From Eubacterium sp. (lineage in GTDB: Bacteria; Bacillota; Clostridia; Oscillospirales; Acutalibacteraceae): a stretch of DNA of 6,897 nucleotides. Below the pieces are notes generated by a model. The model was not told where the DNA came from and searched no databases. It was given only the letters and a program-made list of their open reading frames with translations. Below are positions 1 to 5,472 of this stretch, piece by piece. The position numbers and the translations under genes are program-made. The stretch lies in the NCBI GenBank assembly GCA_029054965.1, contig JAIDEF010000117.1, positions 1 to 6,897 on the forward strand, written 5' to 3'. How positions within the stretch are numbered: position 1 is the first letter of the stretch; each line of letters starts with the position of its first letter.

Positions 1-9
1 CCAAAAGGT

Positions 10-39
10 AAGGCAAGGGATTGAAAAGTTCCTTGCCTT
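10..39. repeat. Inverted repeat (hairpin) at the left edge
   Basis: Bases 10-20 (AAGGCAAGGGA) pair with 29-39 (TTCCTTGCCTT), giving an 11-bp stem with one G-T pair and an 8-base loop. On the minus strand the stem is followed by ACCTTTTGG and on the plus strand by TATCTCTC, so neither side carries a good T-run. It could be a weak terminator for a gene left of the window, or part of a repeat or recombination site. The structure is plainly visible; the role is open. Confidence 0.4.
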
Positions 40-194
40 TATCTCTCAAAAATCTCTCACCTAATTGGCAAGATTTGGCGAGTTTGTGGTCTCCCAAAGT
101 CTCAGAATGGTCTGCAATTAAAAATTACAAATAAATATACAAACTAAAAAAGTACCTTGAAAGGTGCAAAAATGTGCCAAATGGCGAAAGAAAA

Positions 195-219
195 TGGACA
201 GTTCATTATGAACTGTCCA
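195..219 (-). terminator. Intrinsic terminator downstream of tRNA-Gln
   Basis: Bases 195-205 pair perfectly with 209-219, forming an 11-bp stem (arm TGGACAGTTCA) with a 3-base loop. Read on the minus strand the stem is followed at once by TTTTCTTTCG, the T-rich tail of a Rho-independent terminator. It starts 5 bases past the encoded CCA of the tRNA. It probably ends the tRNA transcript and any read-through from the hydrolase gene, which shows no terminator of its own. Confidence 0.85.
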
Positions 220-223
220 ACTT

Positions 224-297
224 TGGCAGAGGTATAAGGATTCGAACCTTAAATGACGGAGTCAGAGTCCGGAGTGTTACCGTTACACTATACCTCT
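224..297 (-). tRNA. tRNA-Gln, anticodon CUG, CCA encoded
   Basis: This is a complete cloverleaf read on the minus strand. The 7-bp acceptor stem is AGAGGTA with TACCTCT, followed by discriminator G and an encoded CCA (224-226). The D stem is GTGT/ACAC with a 7-base loop containing GG. The anticodon loop is CTCTGAC, giving CTG, which reads glutamine codon CAG. The T arm has a 5-bp stem TAAGG/CCTTA and loop TTCGAAT. U8, A9, U33 and the T-loop bases are all in place, and the similarity to bacterial tRNA-Gln through the anticodon arm supports the identity. Odd points are an A1-U72 first pair, where U1-A72 is usual for bacterial tRNA-Gln, and a C27/U43 mismatch at the base of the anticodon stem. 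In most Firmicutes this tRNA is charged with glutamate and amidated by GatCAB; that is family knowledge, not shown here. Confidence 0.95.
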
Positions 298-341
298 ATA
301 TCGCTTATTGCTGAATAATATTATCATAAAATTAGCGATAT
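298..341. repeat. 8-bp inverted repeat straddling the tRNA-Gln -10 box
   Basis: ATATCGCT at 298-305 and AGCGATAT at 334-341 are perfect inverted copies separated by 28 bp. One arm lies in the promoter spacer against the -35 box; the other lies in the short leader directly before the tRNA 5' end. Because the promoter-proximal arm would not be transcribed, any function would be at the DNA level, as for a two-site operator. Chance is also possible in AT-rich sequence. Confidence 0.35.
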
Positions 342-346
342 GTCAA
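318..346 (-). promoter_or_regulatory. Promoter of tRNA-Gln
   Basis: On the minus strand a perfect -35 box TTGACA (341-346) is followed by a 17-bp spacer and an AT-rich -10 region, TAATAT (318-323), with GATAAT an alternative 2 bases upstream. Transcription would start near 311, leaving a leader of about 14 bases before the tRNA. The sequence is a standard housekeeping sigma-factor promoter. An 8-bp inverted repeat (298-305 and 334-341) straddles the -10 box. Confidence 0.75.
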
Positions 347-374
347 GATTATTATTGAATTTATTTTAATTTTT

Positions 375-1499
375 TTAGTTTCTTTTTTCAATTATACTAT
401 CATAAAAATCAAGTGCTTCATCAATAGTGCTTGAACCGATGGCATCAAAAGGATAAAGTACACTGAAAACATGGACAAGATTTTTGCCATTATATTTTTC
501 ATAATCCTTTAAGTTACAAACTACACCTTTACTTTCAAGCAGTTCTGCTGTTTTAACCGTTTGTTCATGCGCCAATGTATCACCACTGCTTGTTATGAGA
601 TATGTCGGAGGGAATTTTGCATAGTCGATAATTTCGTCCAAGTTCATATAATTATATGTAGGTTTTGATTTATAGTCACTTCCCCACAAAAGCTTTGTAT
701 AAACACTTAATGCACCATCCTTCATATAAGGAACAGGCGATGTAAGCACAAGAGCATCAATCTCCATACCGGCATCAACAGTATCAAATATATCTCTCAG
801 CTCAGCACTCTGAAGAAGCACGGCAGAATATGCAGCAAGCTGACCGCCTGCTGAATCACCTGTAAGCAAAACGTGCTCTGTATCGCAGGGATATGCAGTC
901 ATATTTTCCTGTATCCATTTAAGTGCACAGGCAACATCCTGAAGTTGCTCATTAACTGTAACATCCGGCACTAATCTGTAGCTCACATTGAAAACCACAT
1001 ATCCCCTGTCTGCAATTGCCTTGCAATAATACTCATTCAGATTCTTTTCAGCATACATCCAACCTCCGCCGTGGATATCAATAACTACGGGAAGCTTATC
1101 CTCTGCTGAAAGATTCTGAGGGTAATATATGTCCAGCCTATGATACCTGTTGCCATCATCAATATAGGAAACATCCTTAACCTCATCAACAACGGGCGGA
1201 GTCTGATCGGCATGCTTTTTCATATCTCCGTCGTAACAAAAACGCCATATCATCTGCATCATTCGTATAACAGGATTTTTCTCTAAACCCTTTGCACTGT
1301 CGCTTTTAAAATCCACTGTATCAGAGGTTATCATTCCGCCAACAGCAACAGCCTTATCGCTGGAGTCATCAACAGGTCGGATAACAATACTTATGAAAAT
1401 TTCAGCAACTATTGCAACAGCTAAAATTATACCTATAACTATTCCCAACACCTTCAGTCCTTTATGCTTGGTTTTTGTTTTTTCTGCATTAACTGCCAT
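375..1499 (-). CDS. Membrane-anchored alpha/beta hydrolase (esterase/lipase-like)
   Basis: The 374-residue product is a predicted carboxylic-ester hydrolase of the Abhydrolase_3/BD-FAE type. Residues about 5-18 are rich in Lys, then one hydrophobic helix (about 18-40) should act as a signal anchor and place the catalytic domain outside the cell; no clear signal peptidase site is seen. The core (about 108-372) has the oxyanion-hole motif HGGGW (143-147), the nucleophile elbow GDSAGG with Ser216, and likely Asp307 (SSGDTLAHEQ) and His343 (NLVHVF), so the triad looks intact. I chose ATG 1499 because AAAGGA (1508-1513) lies 8 bases upstream. The longer frame from 1577 would begin upstream of the promoter at 1528-1556. 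It is a single gene, divergent from the phosphopantetheinyl transferase, with tRNA-Gln downstream and no visible terminator in between. The substrate is unknown; acyl or acetyl groups on carbohydrates are one possibility. Confidence 0.88.
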   Translation of the reverse strand: MAVNAEKTKTKHKGLKVLGIVIGIILAVAIVAEIFISIVIRPVDDSSDKAVAVGGMITSDTVDFKSDSAKGLEKNPVIRMMQMIWRFCYDGDMKKHADQTPPVVDEVKDVSYIDDGNRYHRLDIYYPQNLSAEDKLPVVIDIHGGGWMYAEKNLNEYYCKAIADRGYVVFNVSYRLVPDVTVNEQLQDVACALKWIQENMTAYPCDTEHVLLTGDSAGGQLAAYSAVLLQSAELRDIFDTVDAGMEIDALVLTSPVPYMKDGALSVYTKLLWGSDYKSKPTYNYMNLDEIIDYAKFPPTYLITSSGDTLAHEQTVKTAELLESKGVVCNLKDYEKYNGKNLVHVFSVLYPFDAIGSSTIDEALDFYDSIIEKRN

Positions 1500-1507
1500 A
1501 ACTATCA

Positions 1508-1513
1508 TCCTTT
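1508..1513 (-). promoter_or_regulatory. Ribosome binding site fixing the hydrolase start
   Basis: AAAGGA on the minus strand ends 8 bases before ATG 1499. It overlaps an in-frame ATG at 1508, two codons after which the chosen start follows, so it cannot serve that upstream ATG. This decides the start in favour of 1499. Confidence 0.75.
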
Positions 1514-1527
1514 CGCCAATATAATTA

Positions 1528-1556
1528 AGTATATCAAAGTGAAGTAGCGCTGTCAA
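1528..1556 (-). promoter_or_regulatory. Promoter of the alpha/beta hydrolase gene
   Basis: A perfect -35 box TTGACA (1551-1556) is separated by exactly 17 bp from TATACT (1528-1533), a one-mismatch -10 box. Transcription would begin near 1521 and give a leader of about 22 bases holding the ribosome binding site. This is one of the best promoter matches in the window and suggests constitutive expression by the main sigma factor. Confidence 0.82.
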
Positions 1557-1558
1557 AT

Positions 1559-1587
1559 TATACTTTACCAAAAGCATTAAATATGAT
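1559..1587 (+). promoter_or_regulatory. Candidate promoter elements for the phosphopantetheinyl transferase gene
   Basis: Two -10-like boxes read on the plus strand: TATACT (1559-1564) and TATGAT (1582-1587). Neither has a convincing -35 partner at 16-18 bp. The first would give a leader of about 28 bases. The second would start transcription about 5 bases before the ATG, making a nearly leaderless message, which would fit the missing ribosome binding site. The first box lies 2 bp from the -35 box of the divergent hydrolase promoter. Confidence 0.3.
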
Positions 1588-1598
1588 ATTCTAAATAT

Positions 1599-2201
1599 AT
1601 GGGTTTTGATTTATATATTGCAGGTATTAATGAAATACCAATTGAAGATTTTGACTGTCTGGCAAAGATAATATCTGAATATCGGATAAAAAAAGCTGCG
1701 AAATACAAAAATGAAAATGACAAGAAGCTTAGCATCCTATCAAGTCTTTTGCTTGATAAAGCTTTGAAAAAATATGGGCTTTCCGAAAAAAATATGCAAT
1801 ATTCATTCAATGAGTACGGCAAGCCATATTTTATTAATTCAGAGGAATTGCATTTCAGTATTTCACACTCAGGTGAGTATGCTATGGTTGTAATGTCTGA
1901 CAAAGAAATAGGTTGTGATATTCAGCAGATTAAAGATGTTAACCTTAATATAGCTGACAGATTTTTCACTGCAGATGAACGTGCAAACATAAAAAGCATT
2001 GAGGATTTTTTTAGAATCTGGACATTAAAAGAAAGCTTTATCAAAGCAGTAGGCAAAGGCCTGTCTATACCACTTAATTCGTTCACAATCAAAGGATTGG
2101 AAACGACAAAGCCTTATTGTGAATATGAGGGAAGGATATATAAATTCAAGGAATTTGATAATATCAATGAATACTGCATTGCCGTATGCGAAGAAGAATA
2201 A
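1599..2201 (+). CDS. Sfp-type 4'-phosphopantetheinyl transferase
   Basis: The enzyme moves the 4'-phosphopantetheine arm from coenzyme A to a conserved serine of acyl or peptidyl carrier proteins, activating fatty acid, polyketide or nonribosomal peptide synthases. At 200 residues it is slightly shorter than Bacillus Sfp. It shows the family landmarks in order: FSISHSG (86-92), IGCDIQ (104-109) with the Mg-binding Asp107, and WTLKESFIKAVGKG (141-154) with the catalytic/metal-binding Glu145, which places it in the W/KEA-type subgroup. The second metal-ligand position of Sfp (Glu109) is Gln here. ATG 1599 is the first start after an in-frame TGA at 1584-1586, and the N-terminus fits the family, but no Shine-Dalgarno sequence precedes it. 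No carrier protein or synthase gene is in the window, so the partner is unknown. The reading frame is AT-rich (about 30% GC in the sampled parts). It ends inside a shared convergent terminator. Confidence 0.92.
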   Translation: MGFDLYIAGINEIPIEDFDCLAKIISEYRIKKAAKYKNENDKKLSILSSLLLDKALKKYGLSEKNMQYSFNEYGKPYFINSEELHFSISHSGEYAMVVMSDKEIGCDIQQIKDVNLNIADRFFTADERANIKSIEDFFRIWTLKESFIKAVGKGLSIPLNSFTIKGLETTKPYCEYEGRIYKFKEFDNINEYCIAVCEEE

Positions 2202-2239
2202 AAAGGAACGCAGAAATATGTTTTTCTGCGTTCCTTTTT
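2200..2239. terminator. Bidirectional intrinsic terminator between convergent genes
   Basis: Bases 2205-2216 (GGAACGCAGAAA) pair with 2223-2234, a perfect 12-bp stem with a 6-base loop. The stem is flanked by A5 on the left (2200-2204) and T5 on the right (2235-2239). It therefore has a T-run in either direction and can end both the phosphopantetheinyl transferase transcript (plus) and the lepA operon (minus). It overlaps the plus-strand stop codon and begins 2 bases past the lepA stop. Confidence 0.93.
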
Positions 2240-2241
2240 AT

Positions 2242-4059
2242 TTACTCATCATCACTTGAAAGCTTGAGAACAGCAAGGAAAGCCTCCTGTGGAACTTCAA
2301 CAGAACCAAACTGGCGCATACGCTTTTTACCCTCTTTCTGCTTTTCAAGCAGCTTTTTCTTTCTGGTAACGTCACCGCCGTAACACTTGGCAAGAACGTC
2401 CTTGCGAAGTGCTTTAACGGTTTCACGTGCAATAACCTTTCCGCCGATTGCAACCTGAATTGGTATTTCAAACAGATGTCTTGGAATATGCTTTTTTAAC
2501 TGCTCCGCAATCTTTCTTGCACGAACATAAGCCTTTTCCCTGTGAATAATAAATGACAATGCATCAATAATATCACCATTGAGCAAAACATCAACCTTGC
2601 ACAAATCACTCTTTCTGTAATCAGCAATTTCATAGTCAAAGGAAGCATAGCCGCGTGTTCTTGATTTGAGAGCATCAAAGAAATCATAGATAATTTCATT
2701 GAGGGGAAGCTCATAATGAATATCAACTCTGTCAGGAGTGATATAATTCATATCCTTGAATATACCGCGTCTTTCCTGGCACATATCCATTATTGTGCCG
2801 ACAAACTCACTGGGCACATAGATATGAGCGTTTGAGAACGGCTCCTCACAGTAATCAATAATTGCAGGGTCAGGATAATTTGTAGGATTGTCAATCTCAA
2901 CCATAGTTCCATCATTAAGATATATTTTATAAACTACACTCGGAACAGTAGTTATAAGCTCAAGACCGTACTCTCGTTCAAGACGCTCCTCAATGATTTC
3001 AAGATGAAGAAGTCCAAGAAAACCGCATCTGAAGCCGAATCCAAGTGCACCTGAAGTTTCAGGCTCATAGGACAATGATGCATCATTAAGCTGCAGCTTT
3101 TCAAGAGCATCACGCAAAGGCTCATAATAAGCACCATCAGCAGGATAAACACCGCAGAACACCATAGGATTAACACGGCGATAGCCGGGCAGTGCCTCAG
3201 GTGCAGGGTTAGATGCAAGGGTTACTGTATCGCCGACTCTTGCCTCACTGACAGTTTTTATTGATGCTGTGATATAACCAACATCACCTGCACAAAGGCA
3301 GTCAGTTTTTTCAAGAGAGGTAGCTCTCATATAACCGACCTCTACAACTGTGAACTCAGCACCTGTTGCCATCATTCGCATTGTATCGCCTGCTTTGATT
3401 TTGCCGTCCATAAGTCTTACATAAACAATTACGCCCCTGTAAGGATCATATATTGAGTCAAATATAAGTGCCTTAAGCGGCTTATTATCGTCACCTTCAG
3501 GAGGTGAAACCTCGTTAACTATATACTCCAGAACGTCCTCAACATTTTCACCTGTTTTGGCACTGACACGAGGTGCTTCAAGGCATGGAATACCGATAAC
3601 CTCTTCCACCTCCTCAGCAACTCTGTCAGGGTCTGCTGCAGGAAGGTCAATTTTGTTGATAACAGGAAGTATATCAAGATCATGGTCTAATGCAAGGTAA
3701 GTATTTGCAAGTGTCTGCGCCTCAACACCCTGAGAAGCATCAACAATAAGTATTGCACCCTCACAGGCTGCAAGGGAACGTGAAACCTCATAGTTAAAGT
3801 CAACGTGCCCCGGTGTATCTATTAAGTTAAATTCATAAAGCTCACCGTTTTTTGCCTTGTAATCAAGCTTGACGGCGTGTGCTTTTATTGTTATTCCTCT
3901 TTCGCGCTCAAGGTCCATATCATCAAGAATCTGCTCCTGCATATCCCGCCTTGCAACTGAGCTTGTAAGCTCCAGCAAGCGATCGGCAAGAGTTGATTTT
4001 CCGTGATCAATATGAGCGATTATTGAAAAATTTCTTATATGCTTTTTATCAACTGCCAA
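2242..4059 (-). CDS. lepA: Elongation factor 4 (LepA), ribosome-associated GTPase
   Basis: LepA/EF4 is a conserved translational GTPase that binds the ribosome, can back-translocate it and is implicated in initiation and 30S assembly. The 605-residue product has the usual full length. The G domain shows G1 AHIDHGKST (15-23), the switch I segment RGITIKA (54-60), G3 DTPGH (81-85), G4 NKID (135-138) and G5 SAK (166-168). The beta-barrel and EF-G-like domains follow, then the LepA-specific C-terminal domain (about 490-605) with the hallmark stretch [16 protein letters not shown] near residues 570-585. No defect is visible. The start is TTG: GGAGG (4067-4071) sits 7 bases upstream and the protein begins [20 protein letters not shown], as the family does. 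It is last in the operon, 18 bp after the nucleotidyltransferase gene, and ends just before the shared terminator at 2200-2239. Confidence 0.98.
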   Translation of the reverse strand: MAVDKKHIRNFSIIAHIDHGKSTLADRLLELTSSVARRDMQEQILDDMDLERERGITIKAHAVKLDYKAKNGELYEFNLIDTPGHVDFNYEVSRSLAACEGAILIVDASQGVEAQTLANTYLALDHDLDILPVINKIDLPAADPDRVAEEVEEVIGIPCLEAPRVSAKTGENVEDVLEYIVNEVSPPEGDDNKPLKALIFDSIYDPYRGVIVYVRLMDGKIKAGDTMRMMATGAEFTVVEVGYMRATSLEKTDCLCAGDVGYITASIKTVSEARVGDTVTLASNPAPEALPGYRRVNPMVFCGVYPADGAYYEPLRDALEKLQLNDASLSYEPETSGALGFGFRCGFLGLLHLEIIEERLEREYGLELITTVPSVVYKIYLNDGTMVEIDNPTNYPDPAIIDYCEEPFSNAHIYVPSEFVGTIMDMCQERRGIFKDMNYITPDRVDIHYELPLNEIIYDFFDALKSRTRGYASFDYEIADYRKSDLCKVDVLLNGDIIDALSFIIHREKAYVRARKIAEQLKKHIPRHLFEIPIQVAIGGKVIARETVKALRKDVLAKCYGGDVTRKKKLLEKQKEGKKRMRQFGSVEVPQEAFLAVLKLSSDDE

Positions 4060-4066
4060 GGTTAAA

Positions 4067-4071
4067 CCTCC
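4067..4071 (-). promoter_or_regulatory. lepA: Ribosome binding site fixing the TTG start of lepA
   Basis: GGAGG on the minus strand lies 7 bases before TTG 4059, inside the 18-bp gap after the upstream stop codon. A strong site paired with a weak start codon supports the TTG call, since no ATG lies at a workable distance. Confidence 0.88.
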
Positions 4072-4077
4072 GTAATT

Positions 4078-5199
4078 TTATTTGTTCAAATCATTTATTG
4101 ACTCCAGCTCATCCACTGCCTTTCTGAAATGGAAAACACCCTTAAAAAGACGCTGAATATATGCAAGGCCAATTAAATAAGGTCTTTCCTTCAGATAAGG
4201 ATAAAACCGTTCCATAATTTTTCGTTCAGGAAAAATCCTTTTAAAAACAAAGCCTATACCTGCTGCGGTTTTTGAATTATTTTCTCTAAGCTTTGAATAA
4301 TCCTGCACCGCAGTTCCCCTAGAATCACCATAAATTCCAAAGCTTGTATAATAATAAAGCTGTCGGGCATCCTCGCTTGTCAGTACATTGCCGTCAAAAA
4401 TATTAAAGGCAAGTGCTCTTGTCTGCCTTTCAAAATCAAGAATACCTATTTCATTAAAACGATTTTCTATATATTTCCAATCGAGCTTATCATTTTCTTT
4501 TTTCAAAAACAGGTAATTGTCAATCAAAAATCTGATACCGCAGCAGCTTTTAACAAAATGCTTGTACATATGGCAGATATTATAAATATACATATCATTC
4601 AAATTCATATGATAAAGGAGCTTTTTATTGTTGTCAGCAACAGCCTTTTCCCACACATTACCTAAATCAGGGCAAAAATCAGCGCCCTCAAAAAAAAGCT
4701 TGCGGTGAAATTCAAATGTATAGAACGGAGCCTTGAAATAATCATCACTGTTGTCACTGTTATTTGTAACCTCGTATCCCATTTTATGCATAATATCAGC
4801 AACTGCTTCACGCTTAGTGCCGTCAAACAAAATGTCAATATCACTCATCTGACGCATTTTTGACTGAGGGTAATAGTCACGTAGCACACTGCCCTTTAAA
4901 AGCATATATTTAACCTGATTATTTTCAAGCTCTTTTTCAATACCTTCAAGCTCACTTTTCATAGCAATCATACGCAAAAGCTCATTCTGATTATAAAGCT
5001 GAAGCTCCTGCGCCTGTTCGGTCGGAAGAGAACTTGTATCCAAAACATGACAAATAACCGAATAAACCTGTTGCTTTTTTGAAAGGTCAACAAGCTTTTT
5101 CCAATCAATATCCTCAGGTACAGCAGGAACACTTTCGCCTCTTACTGCCGATATTAAAAGGGAAATAAGATATTCACTCTCAAGAGATAAATATTCCAT
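4078..5199 (-). CDS. Nucleotidyltransferase-fold protein (NTP_transf_5, PF14907-like)
   Basis: The 373-residue protein resembles the uncharacterised Pol-beta-superfamily nucleotidyltransferases of PF14907. The motif pattern is LKGSVLRDYYP (101-111) followed by MRQMSDIDILF (115-125): Gly103-Ser104 and the metal-binding pair Asp120/Asp122 fit the superfamily hG[GS]...DhD signature. GYEV (141-144) and FEFHRKLF (162-169) match the family's later conserved positions, and a His-rich helical part follows (NICHMYKHF, 207-215). An N-terminal helical region of about 90 residues precedes the fold. No membrane segment is seen. The first in-frame start is TTG 5205, but GAGGA (5206-5210) is correctly spaced only for ATG 5199, so I take 5199; this leaves 2 bp after the PqqD-like gene and suggests translational coupling. 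Biochemical function and substrate are unknown for most of this family; NMP transfer to a protein or small molecule is inference from the fold. PqqD-like neighbours are a recurrent context. Confidence 0.85.
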   Translation of the reverse strand: MEYLSLESEYLISLLISAVRGESVPAVPEDIDWKKLVDLSKKQQVYSVICHVLDTSSLPTEQAQELQLYNQNELLRMIAMKSELEGIEKELENNQVKYMLLKGSVLRDYYPQSKMRQMSDIDILFDGTKREAVADIMHKMGYEVTNNSDNSDDYFKAPFYTFEFHRKLFFEGADFCPDLGNVWEKAVADNNKKLLYHMNLNDMYIYNICHMYKHFVKSCCGIRFLIDNYLFLKKENDKLDWKYIENRFNEIGILDFERQTRALAFNIFDGNVLTSEDARQLYYYTSFGIYGDSRGTAVQDYSKLRENNSKTAAGIGFVFKRIFPERKIMERFYPYLKERPYLIGLAYIQRLFKGVFHFRKAVDELESINDLNK

Positions 5200-5201
5200 A
5201 A

Positions 5202-5468
5202 TCAATCCTCAATCAGATTTTTTGATTTAAGAAGGTCAATAAGCTCCTTCACATCTGCTCTGACTGTAGGCTCATCAACCTCATATTTTTCAAGCATAGC
5301 ATCAACTATGCTGTCCTCTGTCTGTTCTGTTTTAAGCAGTTCAAAAATAAATGCAGCCGTAGGGTTGTTTTTAATAAGACCGTTGAATTCCTTTGCCGCA
5401 TCGCCTGTAGCAATTGCAAAGCTTTCGCCGTCTATTGAATTTGTAACAATTCCGTTTTTCAGTTTCAT
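5202..5468 (-). CDS. PqqD-like small protein (peptide-binding, RRE-type fold)
   Basis: The 88-residue product fits the PqqD family (PF05402). An N-terminal beta part (about 1-25, MKLKNGIVTNSIDGESFAIA) is followed by helices at about 36-46 (AAFIFELL), 50-63 and 66-82, ending in the typical 'DVKELIDLLKSKNLIED' pattern. Such winged-helix domains act as RiPP recognition elements, binding a leader peptide and presenting it to a modifying enzyme; related proteins sit beside PF14907 nucleotidyltransferases in HPr-kinase-related and polysaccharide loci. ATG 5468 has AGGTG (5474-5478) 5 bases upstream, overlapping the stop codon of the methyltransferase gene, and its own 3' end carries the ribosome binding site of the next gene. 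It has no cysteine and no signal or membrane segment, so it should be cytosolic. No precursor peptide or radical SAM enzyme is nearby. The fold assignment is from pattern and context; the bound peptide is unknown. Confidence 0.8.
   Translation of the reverse strand: MKLKNGIVTNSIDGESFAIATGDAAKEFNGLIKNNPTAAFIFELLKTEQTEDSIVDAMLEKYEVDEPTVRADVKELIDLLKSKNLIED
5206..5210 (-). promoter_or_regulatory. Ribosome binding site inside the PqqD-like gene, for the nucleotidyltransferase
   Basis: GAGGA on the minus strand lies in the last codons of the PqqD-like gene, 6 bases before ATG 5199. It directly abuts TTG 5205, too near to serve that codon. Placement inside the upstream coding sequence indicates coupled translation of the pair. 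Confidence 0.72.
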
Positions 5469-5472
5469 ATTA

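Noticed and set aside
1..62. Plus-strand frame open from the left edge, ending at a TAA at 62
   Set aside because: Only about 20 codons, no recognisable C-terminus, and it runs through the 10-39 hairpin; too little to call a partial gene.
1..140. Minus-strand frame open from 140 to the left edge as a partial gene
   Set aside because: No ATG, no ribosome binding site and no recognised motif in about 46 codons; kept only as a low-interest observation.
149..186. Possible small hairpins and palindromes such as ACCTTGAAAGGT and GGTGCAAAAATGTGCC
   Set aside because: The arms are short or imperfect and lack flanking signals; they are within chance expectation.
1500..1577. Longer hydrolase reading frame starting at ATG 1577
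   Set aside because: The added 26 residues would be encoded across the gene's own promoter (1528-1556), and a good ribosome binding site supports ATG 1499.
1577..1903. Minus-strand 108-residue frame opposite the phosphopantetheinyl transferase
   Set aside because: It is the antisense shadow of a clearly recognisable enzyme gene and shows no family motif of its own.
5200..5205. TTG 5205 as nucleotidyltransferase start, overlapping the PqqD-like stop codon
   Set aside because: The GAGGA site directly abuts TTG 5205, too close to work, but is well spaced for ATG 5199.
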